Assembly (NCBI RefSeq): GCF_030689305.1
Contig: NZ_JAUYVM010000009.1
Coordinates: 124,001-188,000 of the forward strand
Origin: Vibrio penaeicida
GTDB lineage: Bacteria > Pseudomonadota > Gammaproteobacteria > Enterobacterales > Vibrionaceae
DNA: 64,000 nucleotides
Direction: 5' to 3'
Shown: piece after piece, positions 1 to 8,575 of the stretch
Position numbering within the stretch: position 1 is the first letter of the stretch
Layout of the letters: each line of letters starts with the position of its first letter
Position numbers and translations under genes: made by a program
The notes under the pieces: generated by a model
Database searches by the model: none
Seen by the model: only the letters and a program-made list of their open reading frames with translations
What the model was told of the DNA's origin: nothing

Positions 1-193
1 AGCCGCTAAAGCGTTGAAGTTTGTCGAAAGTTTGATCGAACAGTTTAAAAAGGAATTTCCAAAATACTCTCTAAGTATTGGTATCGCCCACCATGGCGAA
101 GATGGAGATAATGACGTCGATGCGTTAATTCATAATGCAGATAAAAAAATGTATATGGCTAAAAAAGCCGCAGGCTTTAAGGTTTGTGCGTAA
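1..193 (+). CDS. Diguanylate cyclase, C-terminal end of GGDEF domain (partial)
   Basis: This is the last 64 codons of a protein that begins to the left of the window; the frame opens at base 2 and stops with TAA at 191-193. The visible residues include YSLSIGIAHHGEDGDND followed by a D-x-L-x-x-x-AD-x-x-MYMAKKAG-like tail. That is the typical end of a GGDEF domain (SIG...AD.AMY.AK..G). The protein probably makes cyclic di-GMP. The GG(D/E)EF signature itself and any sensory region are outside the window, so activity and input cannot be judged. A terminator-like hairpin follows about 60 bases later. Confidence 0.8.
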   Translation, partial: AAKALKFVESLIEQFKKEFPKYSLSIGIAHHGEDGDNDVDALIHNADKKMYMAKKAAGFKVCA

Positions 194-255
194 AATGCGA
201 TTTCACGAACTCATACACTGTTTTGAAAACTGAATTACCTAATTCATTCCAACTA

Positions 256-288
256 AAAAGCCCTCTAGCATAAATCTAAAGGGCTTTT
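256..288. terminator. Bidirectional terminator between GGDEF gene and chitobiase
   Basis: A 9-bp perfect stem, AAAAGCCCT (256-264) against AGGGCTTTT (280-288), has a 15-base loop. The A-rich left arm and T-rich right arm let it serve the gene ending at 193 (+) and the chitobiase ending at 341 (-). Confidence 0.75.
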
Positions 289-340
289 GATTATTTCAGA
301 CCATAAACAGGTGTTAGTTTACGGCTGCTTGTGTTTTCAA

Positions 341-2962
341 TTACTTCACTTCTACAGAACGACCAACACGACCATTTGTTGCAACTGTACGAACTTTAAC
401 GCCCGCAGTTACAGAAGGTTGGTTAGATGCATCGTAGTCAGCCCAAGTTGTGCCATCCACAGAGTACTGGATAGTTACACCAGGGAAGCTAGAGTTAGCA
501 ACCAATTTACCTGCTTCGATTTTCGCACCTGGTACTGGTAGACGGTAGTAAACGCCAGCCTGGTCAAGTTTCGCAAGCTCTTTGTAGCCCAATGCGTTTG
601 CAAACGTTTCCCACTCAGCATCACGAGTCGCGGTATCAACGTGAGAAGTACCTACAAATCCATCAACGTTAGATTTGAACGTAGTAGACGCATTGTAATC
701 CAATTCCCAATCTGCTTTAGACCATGCACGCTCAGCCATTGCAAGAACACGTGGGAATGCCATGTAATCTTGTTGACGCGCAGTACGGATTGTTTCAGAC
801 CATAGGTGACCTTGAATACCTTTGAAGCTTCTGTTCAGTGCAACACCGCCAGCAGCGTACTCCATTGGAGCACCCATACGGTCAAGCATAGTTTCAGAGT
901 TTGCAGGTAGGTTTTCAGGCATGAATCCAAATACTTCACGAGTATCAGTTTCACGAGAACCCCAGTAGTATCCTGGCTCCGCAGGGTCAACTTCGTATGG
1001 GAAGTCGAAGTAAGTGGAATCTGGAGATGAAACAACCACTTCGTAACCCGTGTTAGCGATAGTGTGTGTTTCGTCTGCGCCACCCCAGAACAGTGTGCTC
1101 CACGCGTACGCCGACGTTCCTTCACCTGCCAATGTATGCGGGTTGATGTATTCGCCGTGCTTCAATCCATCGTTCCATGCAGCCAGAGTTAGGCTGTATT
1201 TCTCTAGGATCCAGCTAATACGTTGGATGAAGTATGGACCAAGATCATCAACGTTGTTGATGCCGTTCCACTCAACCGCAAACATCTCTTTACATAGAGG
1301 AGACTCTACCCAAGCACCTGCTGTTTCATCTGCACCGATATGGTAGTCAGTTAGAGGTTGGCCAGCATCACGGTGTTGGTTAACGATCTCACCAATCACT
1401 TTATCCATGAACTTGAAGCTAGACTCCATACATGGGTTGATAGTGTTGTTTGTGTAGTTTTGAACAGAGAAGTACTTAGTTGTGTCATCTGGGTCAGTTA
1501 GCAAGTACTCTTCAGCCTTCACCAAATCGCCTTGTGCTGCATAAGTCTCGTAACGTGCTTCCATTGCAACAACCGCTGCTTTGGAGTGACCTGGCATATC
1601 CATAGATGGGATAACTTGGATATTACGAGCGTTTGCGTACGCTACGATTTCTGCATAATCTGCTATAGAGTAGTATTGCTTTTCTGCAGCTTGATCAGGA
1701 CCAGAACCCAACTGAGGAAGAAGACAAGTTGTTTCGTCTAAATCGTGACAACGCTTTGCACCAATATCTGTTAGCTCAGGAAGCCCAGGGATTTCCAAAC
1801 GCCAACCTTCATCATCTGCTAGATGGAAGTGGAATTTGTTCATCTTGTATGCGGCCATTTGGTCTAGGAACTTAAGAACCTGCTCTTTAGTTTGGAAGTT
1901 ACGAGAAACATCCATGTGCATGCCGCGGTAATCGAAGCGAGGCGCATCGTAATCTACTGTTACTTTTGGAAGTTCAGTACTGCCAACAGTCACAAGTGAA
2001 GCCAGTGATTGAAGACCGTTGAATACACCGTAGTTATCACGGCCAATAACAGTCACGCCACTCGCATCTACTTGTAGCGTGTAAGCACCTTTCGTTTCGC
2101 GTCCAACAAATGCTTGGTGACCAGCGTTGCTGATTAACTTAACTTCCACACCAGCGTTCGTCGTTACACCGAGTTGAGAAAGACGAGCATTCACTGCTTC
2201 CACTTGGTCAGCGCGAAGCGCGTTGTTAACCACTTTTAGGTTGAGGCCAGCAGCGATATCGATAGAACCAGTTTGAATGGTCAATTCAACAGGTGTAGGA
2301 ATAATAGAAGCAGAAACCGCAGACTGACCTAGATCGGCAACGTCTGAGTTTTTATCAAAACGAGATTGAGTTGTTGCAACGTTAGTTTGATCGCCAGCGA
2401 AACGACGCCATTGATCCGTATCTGCAGGGTTGTTGCTAATTGGCGTTAAGAACCCAGATAGGTCTTCAAAGCCAGTATCGGCTTCTTTAACAGCCGTGTT
2501 TTTAATTAATACGCCATCCAAGCCTTCAGCAGAAATATAGTAATTTGGCATGAAGTCGCTATTTACGATCTGCCAAAACTCTGCATCATATTCAACAGTT
2601 ACAGATTCGCCAGGTTGCAAGCCTTTAAATTTTGCAGTTGGAGAAACGCGATGCAAATCACCATCTATATGGGTAATAGTAAATAAATCTCCACGCGTAT
2701 CTAATACGCGGTGAATACTTGAGAAATACATATCCCAATCTGTATTTACAGCATTGGTACTTGTGTTTGTGATCGTTACTTCAGCACGGTAGCAAAGTCC
2801 CCAAGGACATTCTGCTTTCGAGTCTGCAGGTTGGTTAACCACAAGCGAAGTGGATACATTCAGAGAATCAGCGGTGGCTTGAAGACCTTGTTGTGTTTGA
2901 GCGTAAACGCCAGAACTAGCAAGGGCTAGAGCCATGGTCAAAGCAGTTACTTTAAAGTTCAA
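341..2962 (-). CDS. chb: Secreted beta-N-acetylhexosaminidase / chitobiase (GH20)
   Basis: The 873-residue glycosidase would release GlcNAc from chitobiose and short chitin oligomers. It starts with a signal peptide (MNFKVTALTMALALASSGVYA, residues 1-21) without a lipobox Cys, so it is probably periplasmic or secreted rather than lipid-anchored. An N-terminal CHB/HEX carbohydrate-binding region (about 25-165) is followed by a GH20b region (about 220-340), the GH20 barrel (about 345-760) and a C-terminal chitobiase domain. The barrel carries the catalytic pair in HIGADETAGAW (Asp545-Glu546) and the substrate-pocket segment HFHLADDEGWR. The length matches Vibrio and Serratia chitobiases. It is divergent from a GH19 chitinase, so the pair probably acts one after the other on chitin. 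The name is secure; its exact location in the cell is inferred. Confidence 0.93.
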   Translation of the reverse strand: MNFKVTALTMALALASSGVYAQTQQGLQATADSLNVSTSLVVNQPADSKAECPWGLCYRAEVTITNTSTNAVNTDWDMYFSSIHRVLDTRGDLFTITHIDGDLHRVSPTAKFKGLQPGESVTVEYDAEFWQIVNSDFMPNYYISAEGLDGVLIKNTAVKEADTGFEDLSGFLTPISNNPADTDQWRRFAGDQTNVATTQSRFDKNSDVADLGQSAVSASIIPTPVELTIQTGSIDIAAGLNLKVVNNALRADQVEAVNARLSQLGVTTNAGVEVKLISNAGHQAFVGRETKGAYTLQVDASGVTVIGRDNYGVFNGLQSLASLVTVGSTELPKVTVDYDAPRFDYRGMHMDVSRNFQTKEQVLKFLDQMAAYKMNKFHFHLADDEGWRLEIPGLPELTDIGAKRCHDLDETTCLLPQLGSGPDQAAEKQYYSIADYAEIVAYANARNIQVIPSMDMPGHSKAAVVAMEARYETYAAQGDLVKAEEYLLTDPDDTTKYFSVQNYTNNTINPCMESSFKFMDKVIGEIVNQHRDAGQPLTDYHIGADETAGAWVESPLCKEMFAVEWNGINNVDDLGPYFIQRISWILEKYSLTLAAWNDGLKHGEYINPHTLAGEGTSAYAWSTLFWGGADETHTIANTGYEVVVSSPDSTYFDFPYEVDPAEPGYYWGSRETDTREVFGFMPENLPANSETMLDRMGAPMEYAAGGVALNRSFKGIQGHLWSETIRTARQQDYMAFPRVLAMAERAWSKADWELDYNASTTFKSNVDGFVGTSHVDTATRDAEWETFANALGYKELAKLDQAGVYYRLPVPGAKIEAGKLVANSSFPGVTIQYSVDGTTWADYDASNQPSVTAGVKVRTVATNGRVGRSVEVK

Positions 2963-3557
2963 AACTCAATCCTTTATGTTTTCATACGTGTTGAAACAAT
3001 GTCAGGCTACTACTTAATCCTGTTACCAGAATAAACCCGATAATATTGATGAGTTTGTCATTGCAAACTCATTCCTACTTCCTATTTAGTGAGATTATCA
3101 AGAGACTTTCAATCGTTTAATTCGCGAAGCGAAATAAAAATAGTAAAAATATGGTGTACAGCAAATAAAGGAATGAAATTTGTAATTGATATTAATAATA
3201 ATAAAGTACTAAATTGATTTATAACAATTTTCGCTTGGTATTGATATTAATGTTTATAAGATTTTGTGTTTATAAAATAAACATTTTTACCAAAGTTTCC
3301 ACATCAAAAGATTAGAGGCTAATTGTTGAATTTTGCATTTTAATTTATGGATCTCGTTGTTTGAATAATATTACCGAATGCATGATTCTATAAGGAGAAA
3401 GCTGACTGAATCTCACAAAATTATATGGCAATTGTTATGAGAGTTGTTTCATTTAATGAATTAGATCGCAAACTATAAAAACACTTCTTTCTTATGACAT
3501 CGAATGCAAATGTTGGTTCTACGCTTATTTTCGAATTATTTGAAAGAAGGAAATTCA
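2963..3557. other. Divergent intergenic region between chitobiase and chitinase
   Basis: About 595 bases, strongly AT-rich, with no supported gene. It must hold the promoters for the chitobiase (-) and the GH19 chitinase (+). A short dyad TTCGC-GAA-GCGAA lies at 3121-3133. I could not identify a convincing CRP box or other named operator. Confidence 0.5.
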
Positions 3558-4997
3558 ATGAAACGTTTAATAGGGTCTTTAACGTTAGCACTTTCATTCT
3601 CATCGGTAGCTTTGGCTGCTGCACCGCCGATTATCACGTGGGAACCGGGTAAGACAACGGTAACGAATGGCGATGTCGTCATTCATAACAACGTTTGCTA
3701 TGAAGCGAAAAACAGCCCTGGAGCATGGGATTCCCCAGGAACCAGTGCTTGGTTTTGGACGGAAGTACCTTGTGATGGCAAACCACCTGTCGATCCAATT
3801 GATCCGCCGAAACCTGATCCAAATGGGAAAACTGTGATTCCAGACGGAAAAGGCGGTTACTTGATGCCACGCTCTGAATTACTGGCACGCGAAACCAGTT
3901 TAACAAGCACTCCGCTGTTTGAATTGGTTCGCGCAGATATCCAAACGTTGGACAACGCATCTGTTGAAGCGGTATCGCCACTTCTTTCAACAAACCCAGA
4001 AAACGTACAAAGAGTTGAATCAGTAGTGAATGAAGCGATGTGGGACTTCTTATTCCCAATTCGTAATGAAAAGTACACTTACGTCAATTTCTTAAAAGGC
4101 ATAGCCAAATTCCCAGCGTTCTGCCGAACTTATACCGACGGCAGAAATTCAGACGAAATCTGTAAGCGTTCGCTTGCCACTATGTTTGCGCACTTTGTTC
4201 AGGAAACAGGGGCACACGCTCCTGGTTGGGATGGTGCGAAAGGTAATCCCGAATGGCGTCAAGGTTTGTACTTCCTGCGTGAGCGTTACAAGTCTGAAGA
4301 TGTTTACAACGGAACCTACAATGCTTGTACGGGGTGGCCGGGTGAACGTTGGCCATGTGCACCACAAAAAAGCTACTTTGGACGTGGCGCGAAACAGCTA
4401 AGTTGGAACTACAACTACGGTCCGTTCTCTGAAGCCATGTTTGGCGATAAAGACGTACTGCTTAAAAATCCTGCTTTAGTGGCTGATACATGGTTGAACT
4501 TGGCTTCTGCGGTGTTCTTTTATGTGTACCCACAGCCGCCAAAACCTAGCATGTTGCATGTTATAGATGGTACTTGGCAGCCAAATGCAGCAGACAAATC
4601 GCAGGGTATTGAACACGGTTTTGGTTCTACCATTCAAATCATTAACGGTGCATACGAATGTGGCAAAGGCACAACAACCCCACAAGCTGCGAACCGTATC
4701 AAGTACTACAAGCAAATCACAGCGACACTCGGTTTAGACATCACAGGTGAGAAACTGGACTGTGCAGACATGAAAGCGTTTAACACCGATGGTGCAGGTG
4801 CGATGTTGATTTACTGGGACAAAGATTGGGGTTGGGATGCCAATACCCCGGGGAACCATAGCTTCAGCTGTAAGCTAGCCGGCTACCAAACTGCATACAG
4901 TGCGTGGTTTAGTGGTGATTACGAAAACTGTGTTGAAAAACACTTTAACGTAAGAGCGACAGACGCGAATGGTCAAGTGATTCCAGACGGTCAATAA
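3558..4997 (+). CDS. Secreted chitinase, GH19, with N-terminal chitin-binding domain
   Basis: An endochitinase of 479 residues. The start at 3558 is preceded by GAAGGA and gives a proper signal peptide (MKRLIGSLTLALSFSSVALA); an in-frame start 54 bases upstream would bury it. Residues about 24-72 form a small CBM5/12-like chitin-binding domain with aromatic residues (ITWEPG, YEAKNSPGAWDSP, AWFWTEVPC), followed by a Pro/Asp linker (PVDPIDPPKPDPNG). The catalytic domain follows from about residue 130. It contains HFVQETGAH with the general-acid Glu216, the CTGWPGERWPC loop, and the hallmark FGRGAKQLSWNYNYG at 274-288. GH19 enzymes are typical of plants and some bacteria, and marine vibrios commonly carry one. 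It is probably co-regulated with the divergent chitobiase. Confidence 0.93.
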   Translation: MKRLIGSLTLALSFSSVALAAAPPIITWEPGKTTVTNGDVVIHNNVCYEAKNSPGAWDSPGTSAWFWTEVPCDGKPPVDPIDPPKPDPNGKTVIPDGKGGYLMPRSELLARETSLTSTPLFELVRADIQTLDNASVEAVSPLLSTNPENVQRVESVVNEAMWDFLFPIRNEKYTYVNFLKGIAKFPAFCRTYTDGRNSDEICKRSLATMFAHFVQETGAHAPGWDGAKGNPEWRQGLYFLRERYKSEDVYNGTYNACTGWPGERWPCAPQKSYFGRGAKQLSWNYNYGPFSEAMFGDKDVLLKNPALVADTWLNLASAVFFYVYPQPPKPSMLHVIDGTWQPNAADKSQGIEHGFGSTIQIINGAYECGKGTTTPQAANRIKYYKQITATLGLDITGEKLDCADMKAFNTDGAGAMLIYWDKDWGWDANTPGNHSFSCKLAGYQTAYSAWFSGDYENCVEKHFNVRATDANGQVIPDGQ

Positions 4998-5042
4998 TCA
5001 AGGCTATTTTTTTATAAACGCAAAGTTTTTTATAAACGAAAA

Positions 5043-5085
5043 GTTGGGGTAGGGATATTTTTTCCTACTCCAACGTTTCTTTTAT
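5043..5085 (+). terminator. Rho-independent terminator after GH19 chitinase
   Basis: An 11-bp stem with one G-U pair, GTTGGGGTAGG (5043-5053) against CCTACTCCAAC (5064-5074), is followed by GTTTCTTTTATT. It lies 46 bases past the chitinase stop. Confidence 0.8.
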
Positions 5086-5610
5086 TAAGAACACGATATT
5101 TGCTTCATTCTACGATTATTTGACCAGTCTTTTATTAACCTTCTTTAAGTACCCATCAATTAAACAAAACCTCTCGTATGTTCAATTCATACATTTAATA
5201 TCTACCTTTTGCTTTTAAATCTAAACTTACGTTAATTGGTTCTGTTGAGATTAATCTATAAAGGTTAAGAATTAAAATCCTAAATATAAATAGCATTAAC
5301 AAACTGTTAAAAATATTAATTACTAAAGTGTTTTGATGGTTTTTTGCTCTATGTCATTTTTATTTCCATAGTTTCGTCAATATTTTGTCAGAGTTAGGTC
5401 ATTATTTATGTAAGGTGTTTTTGTGATTTAAGTTATTGAATAATAGTAATTTGATTAAAATTAAACCAGACTTTGTAAGTGTATATTGTTGGTTCTTACA
5501 TATAAAAATGTGAAGTTCGTTGAATAAATCTGCTGTGTCAATAAAATGAACACCAATTACCCAAATCATCAATAACTTCTTATTGATGTTCATTAATAAG
5601 GACAAACAAC
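5086..5610. other. AT-rich leader/promoter region of the tad operon
   Basis: About 525 bases with no supported gene. It is very AT-rich, as is common upstream of Tad loci. A structured segment lies just upstream of flp and is listed separately. I did not find a sigma-54 type GG-N10-GC motif that I would trust. Confidence 0.5.
5546..5593 (+). promoter_or_regulatory. Stem-loop structures in the flp 5' untranslated region
   Basis: A perfect 9-bp hairpin, CATCAATAA (5567-5575), loop CTTC, TTATTGATG (5580-5588), sits 22 bases before the flp start. An outer arm ATGAACA (5546-5552) can pair with TGTTCAT (5587-5593), which overlaps the inner stem by two bases. The AAGG ribosome site at 5598-5601 stays outside both. 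A role in mRNA stability or translation control of the abundant pilin is inferred. Confidence 0.4.
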
Positions 5611-5817
5611 ATGCTTACTAAACTATTTGTTAACGCACAATTTGCGCTAGAAAAATTCAAAAAAGACGAGCGCGGTGTAACAGCGATTGAATACGCGATT
5701 ATTGCAGTTGCGATCAGTGGAATTGTCTTTACTGTATTTAGTGGAAATAATGGGCTTCAAGGTGCACTAGAAGGTGCTTTTGGCGCAATTAAGACAAGAC
5801 TAAGTCAAGCTATATAA
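5611..5817 (+). CDS. flp: Flp/Fap-type major pilin
   Basis: A 68-residue prepilin of the Flp subfamily of type IVb pilins, the structural subunit of the Tad fimbria. The leader MLTKLFVNAQFALEKFKKDERG ends at Gly22 and is followed by VTAIEYAIIAVAISGIVFTVF. This shows the prepilin-peptidase site G|V, the Glu at +5 and Tyr at +6 typical of Flp, and the hydrophobic helix used for assembly. It is the first gene of the locus, with AAGGACAAACAAC before the ATG. A strong terminator directly after it separates it from rcpC, so the pilin can be made in excess over the machinery. The tadV prepilin peptidase that usually follows flp is absent here. Confidence 0.93.
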   Translation: MLTKLFVNAQFALEKFKKDERGVTAIEYAIIAVAISGIVFTVFSGNNGLQGALEGAFGAIKTRLSQAI

Positions 5818-5820
5818 AGT

Positions 5821-5853
5821 ATTAGGCGCTTATCTAATAAGCGCCTAATTTTT
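5821..5853 (+). terminator. Terminator between flp and the tad machinery genes
   Basis: A 12-bp perfect stem, ATTAGGCGCTTA (5821-5832) and TAAGCGCCTAAT (5838-5849), with a 5-base loop and TTTTT. It starts three bases after the flp stop. It probably works as a partial terminator that lowers expression of the downstream genes relative to the pilin. Confidence 0.85.
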
Positions 5854-5918
5854 CAGTGTCATTCTAATGTCAAGATATTATGTATTGCCCGCGTTTTCGT
5901 GTATCGCATTAACTCAAG

Positions 5919-6719
5919 GTGAAAGTATTGAAAGCTAAATTGATAATGGTATTTTCTTTAGTTGCGGTTCTTACTGGTTTGTTTGGGTTGGCAGGAAGCT
6001 TGAGTCAAAACGACGAAACAGTCGAAGTCGCCAAGGTCGAAGAAGCAAAAGTGAAAACGTGGGTGCTTAAGTCTTCGGTAAGCAAAGGTGATTTTGTTAA
6101 GCAGGACCTCCTTAAAATCCGCTACATCCCTGAATCCGAAGCACTTGAATATGGAGTCTCTGAAGATGTGGAACTAGACCATGTGATTGGGTCGGTTTTC
6201 CGCTCTTCCATGCCAGCCAATCAAATGTTGTATAACGCCGACATCATTAATCCAGAAGATGATGGTTACATCCACTATGTCATTGCAGCGAATCGTGTGC
6301 CTTATGCGATTGAAGTGTCGCCTTCCGACGTAATTGGTGGAGTGATCTCACATGGAAGCATGATTGATGTCGTTGCTTTGTCACTCCCAGACAGTGAATT
6401 GGCATCGAACAACTCGCTCCGCAGAACCATGTCCATAACTCCGGTGTTAATTGGTGTTAAGGCATTACAAATCAAAAAGCCGATTTCCAACCAAACCGAC
6501 GACGCGGACAACTCCGATATACAAAAAGTCAGCGTTATCTTAGAGCTTACACGCAAACAGGTAGCCAAACTGACGGTTGCCAAAAGAATTTCAGAACTTG
6601 AAGTGCATAAATCTATCGGGCAATACGCACCAGAAGACCTTCAAGCCGATGCGGGTGATGTACTCGCAGACTTTCGCTCTATTACCGAATTCCGCGCTGG
6701 CGAATCTGCCATTAAATAA
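5919..6719 (+). CDS. rcpC: Flp pilus assembly protein RcpC/CpaB (SAF domain)
   Basis: A Tad component of about 266 residues, anchored by an N-terminal hydrophobic helix (KLIMVFSLVAVLTGLFGLAG) and otherwise periplasmic. It carries a SAF-type domain at about 45-115 (VLKSSVSKGDFVKQDLLKIRYIP through GSVFRSSMPANQML) and the CpaB region (YAIEVSPSDVIGGVISHGSMIDVVAL). In the family it supports the outer-membrane secretin. The start is uncertain. GTG at 5919 has a weak ribosome site, whereas TTG at 5928 lies 6 bases after AAGGTG and would shorten the protein by three residues. It is the first gene after the flp terminator; rcpA follows 12 bases after the stop. Confidence 0.88.
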   Translation: MKVLKAKLIMVFSLVAVLTGLFGLAGSLSQNDETVEVAKVEEAKVKTWVLKSSVSKGDFVKQDLLKIRYIPESEALEYGVSEDVELDHVIGSVFRSSMPANQMLYNADIINPEDDGYIHYVIAANRVPYAIEVSPSDVIGGVISHGSMIDVVALSLPDSELASNNSLRRTMSITPVLIGVKALQIKKPISNQTDDADNSDIQKVSVILELTRKQVAKLTVAKRISELEVHKSIGQYAPEDLQADAGDVLADFRSITEFRAGESAIK

Positions 6720-6731
6720 GGGAATACCTCA

Positions 6732-8060
6732 ATGCTTTTAATGCTTAAGCGCTTCGCGCTTATCTTTGTGGCTTTGCTTGCCTCATTTCCCGGACAAGCT
6801 GCCCGTATCTGGAACCTCGCTGAAGGTGAGGCCAGAAGCTTATCTACTGAACAAGAAATCACATCAGTCTTCATTTCAAACCCTAAAGTGGCGGATTATC
6901 AAGTAATCGATAAACATAAGGTTGTGGTATTTGGTAAATCCCTTGGGTCGAGCTCTTTGCTTGTGTTTGATGAAACGGGCAAAACCATCGCTAGCCGCAA
7001 TCTAGTCGTTAATAAAAGCTTGGTGCACATTCAGCAGCAAGTTCAGCTTAAATACCCTCACGCGGAAGTCACCATTTATAACCTAGGTAAGCAAGTTGTG
7101 CTTAGTGGTGTGGTAGCGACCGAGCAAGAAAAAGACGAGATCAACATATTGGTTGGCGAGTTGATGGGCAAAAAGTCCGAAGACTACCAGCTAGAGTGGG
7201 ACTTAGGTGACAACCAATACGAAATGGAGTTTATGAAGCGCCGTCATTTTGAAGGCATCGTAAACAACATTGAAGTTGCCTCAACTAAGCAGGTCAACGT
7301 TAAGCTTTCCATTGCCGAAGTATCGCACTCGTTTTTAGAAAAGTTTGGTGTTGAATACGGCAGCCTAGGGCATACCGCGGGCAACTTTGCCGACATGATC
7401 AAGAATTTCAGTGCGGATGACATCGTTTCTATCATCAGCGCCAGTGGCGATGACACCGTCGGACAGATTCTAGCGGAACCCAACCTTTCTGTTATTTCAG
7501 GTGAAAGCGCCAGCTTCCTAGTCGGTGGTGAGTTGCCTATCGTTTTGGTGCGTGATGGCACCACCGAAGTTCGTTTTAAAGAATTCGGTATTCGTTTGGA
7601 GCTGATGGCCAAAGTACTGCGTGACGAGAAAATTAAATTGTCCCTTATGCCGGAAGTGAGTTCACTCGATACCCAATATTCAAACGACAAATACAACCTG
7701 CCAGCATTAAAAACACGTCGCGCAAGAACGACGGTAGAACTTGGCGACGGTCAAAGTTTTGTTCTTGGTGGCTTATTGAGCACAGAAGACATTGAATCGC
7801 TGAGAAAAATCCCTTACATCGGCGACATTCCTGTGTTGGGTTCGCTGTTCAGAAAATCCGACACCAAGCGCAATAAAACCGAGCTGATCATTGTGGCGAC
7901 TGTCAATTTAGTGAAACCGATCCACCCATCCCAAGTTCAGCTTCCAACCATGAAGAGATCCAGCACCTTATCTCGCTTCTTTGCGTTAGATAAAGAGTAC
8001 CAAAAGGCGAGTGAAACATGGGCAAATGAAATTCTGGCTACCGGAGGCTTTAAGCAATGA
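6732..8060 (+). CDS. rcpA: Tad outer-membrane secretin RcpA/CpaC
   Basis: A 442-residue secretin that should form the outer-membrane channel for the Flp pilus. The signal peptide (LKRFALIFVALLASFPGQAA) is followed by the pilus N-terminal domain (SLSTEQEITSVFISNPKVADYQVI), a BON-like segment (HAEVTIYNLGKQVVLSGVV) and the secretin core from about residue 240. The core shows LAEPNLSVISGESASFLVGGELPI, then FGIRLELMAKVL, and ends with GDGQSFVLGGLLSTEDIESLRKIPYIGDIPVLGSLFR, the VPXLGXIPXLGxLF-like end of secretins. The stop overlaps the next start as ATGA. It is partnered by the RcpB-like lipoprotein and RcpC. Confidence 0.92.
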   Translation: MLLMLKRFALIFVALLASFPGQAARIWNLAEGEARSLSTEQEITSVFISNPKVADYQVIDKHKVVVFGKSLGSSSLLVFDETGKTIASRNLVVNKSLVHIQQQVQLKYPHAEVTIYNLGKQVVLSGVVATEQEKDEINILVGELMGKKSEDYQLEWDLGDNQYEMEFMKRRHFEGIVNNIEVASTKQVNVKLSIAEVSHSFLEKFGVEYGSLGHTAGNFADMIKNFSADDIVSIISASGDDTVGQILAEPNLSVISGESASFLVGGELPIVLVRDGTTEVRFKEFGIRLELMAKVLRDEKIKLSLMPEVSSLDTQYSNDKYNLPALKTRRARTTVELGDGQSFVLGGLLSTEDIESLRKIPYIGDIPVLGSLFRKSDTKRNKTELIIVATVNLVKPIHPSQVQLPTMKRSSTLSRFFALDKEYQKASETWANEILATGGFKQ

Positions 8061-8575
8061 GAAATCTAGGATTAGTCGCAGTTATCTTTCTTTTTTTAAG
8101 CGGTTGTGCAGACAAAGCAATTGAACGTTCAGGCTCCGATATTCATGTTGTCCCAGTTACGTACTCCATTGCGCTGAATATTGAAAAAAACAAGAGAAAG
8201 AGTGCGCAAAAGAAGCTGGATGAATTTGTAAAAGAGCATTGGGACGTCATTGTTAACCAAACCATAGAGCTCAGTTGGCGAACGCGTGAAGGCAAAAAGT
8301 GGGCACAAAAAACGCAGGCCCAGCTTCAAAAGCAAGGCGTATCGCCAGAGCAAATCCGCATTATTCAAACCGATGCTGGGTTTGGCGAGCGTTTTGATTT
8401 TGAATTCAAAACGGTGGTCTATAAGGCGCAAGTTGAAAGTTGTGATTACGAACAAGTCGGTTCTTATGGTGGAGTTAAGTATGGTTGCTTTGCCGAAAAT
8501 GCGCGCTGGCAGTCGATGGAAAACCCAGAAAAAATGTTGACCAATTCGCCACAAAAAAATGGTGAGGGTCAGTAA
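8057..8575 (+). CDS. Tad-locus lipoprotein, RcpB/CpaD-like
   Basis: A 172-residue outer-membrane lipoprotein: MRNLGLVAVIFLFLSGC has a clear lipobox with Cys17. The rest is soluble and basic, with VTYSIALNIEKNKRKSAQKKLDEFV, SWRTREGKKWAQ and a C-terminal pair of cysteines (ESCDYEQVGSYGGVKYGCF). Its position between rcpA and tadZ is exactly where rcpB (cpaD) lies in Tad loci, and the size fits. Sequence conservation of this family is low, so the assignment rests mostly on position, lipobox and length. It shares ATGA with rcpA and TAATG with tadZ, so translation is coupled. It probably helps the secretin assemble. Confidence 0.7.
   Translation: MRNLGLVAVIFLFLSGCADKAIERSGSDIHVVPVTYSIALNIEKNKRKSAQKKLDEFVKEHWDVIVNQTIELSWRTREGKKWAQKTQAQLQKQGVSPEQIRIIQTDAGFGERFDFEFKTVVYKAQVESCDYEQVGSYGGVKYGCFAENARWQSMENPEKMLTNSPQKNGEGQ

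Noticed and set aside
835..1125. Open frames lying inside or opposite the chitobiase gene
   Set aside because: They are by-products of the codon pattern of a clear gene and have no ribosome site or family motif.
5086..5610. Sigma-54 promoter for the tad operon
   Set aside because: No convincing TGGC-N-TTGC pattern with correct spacing could be read.
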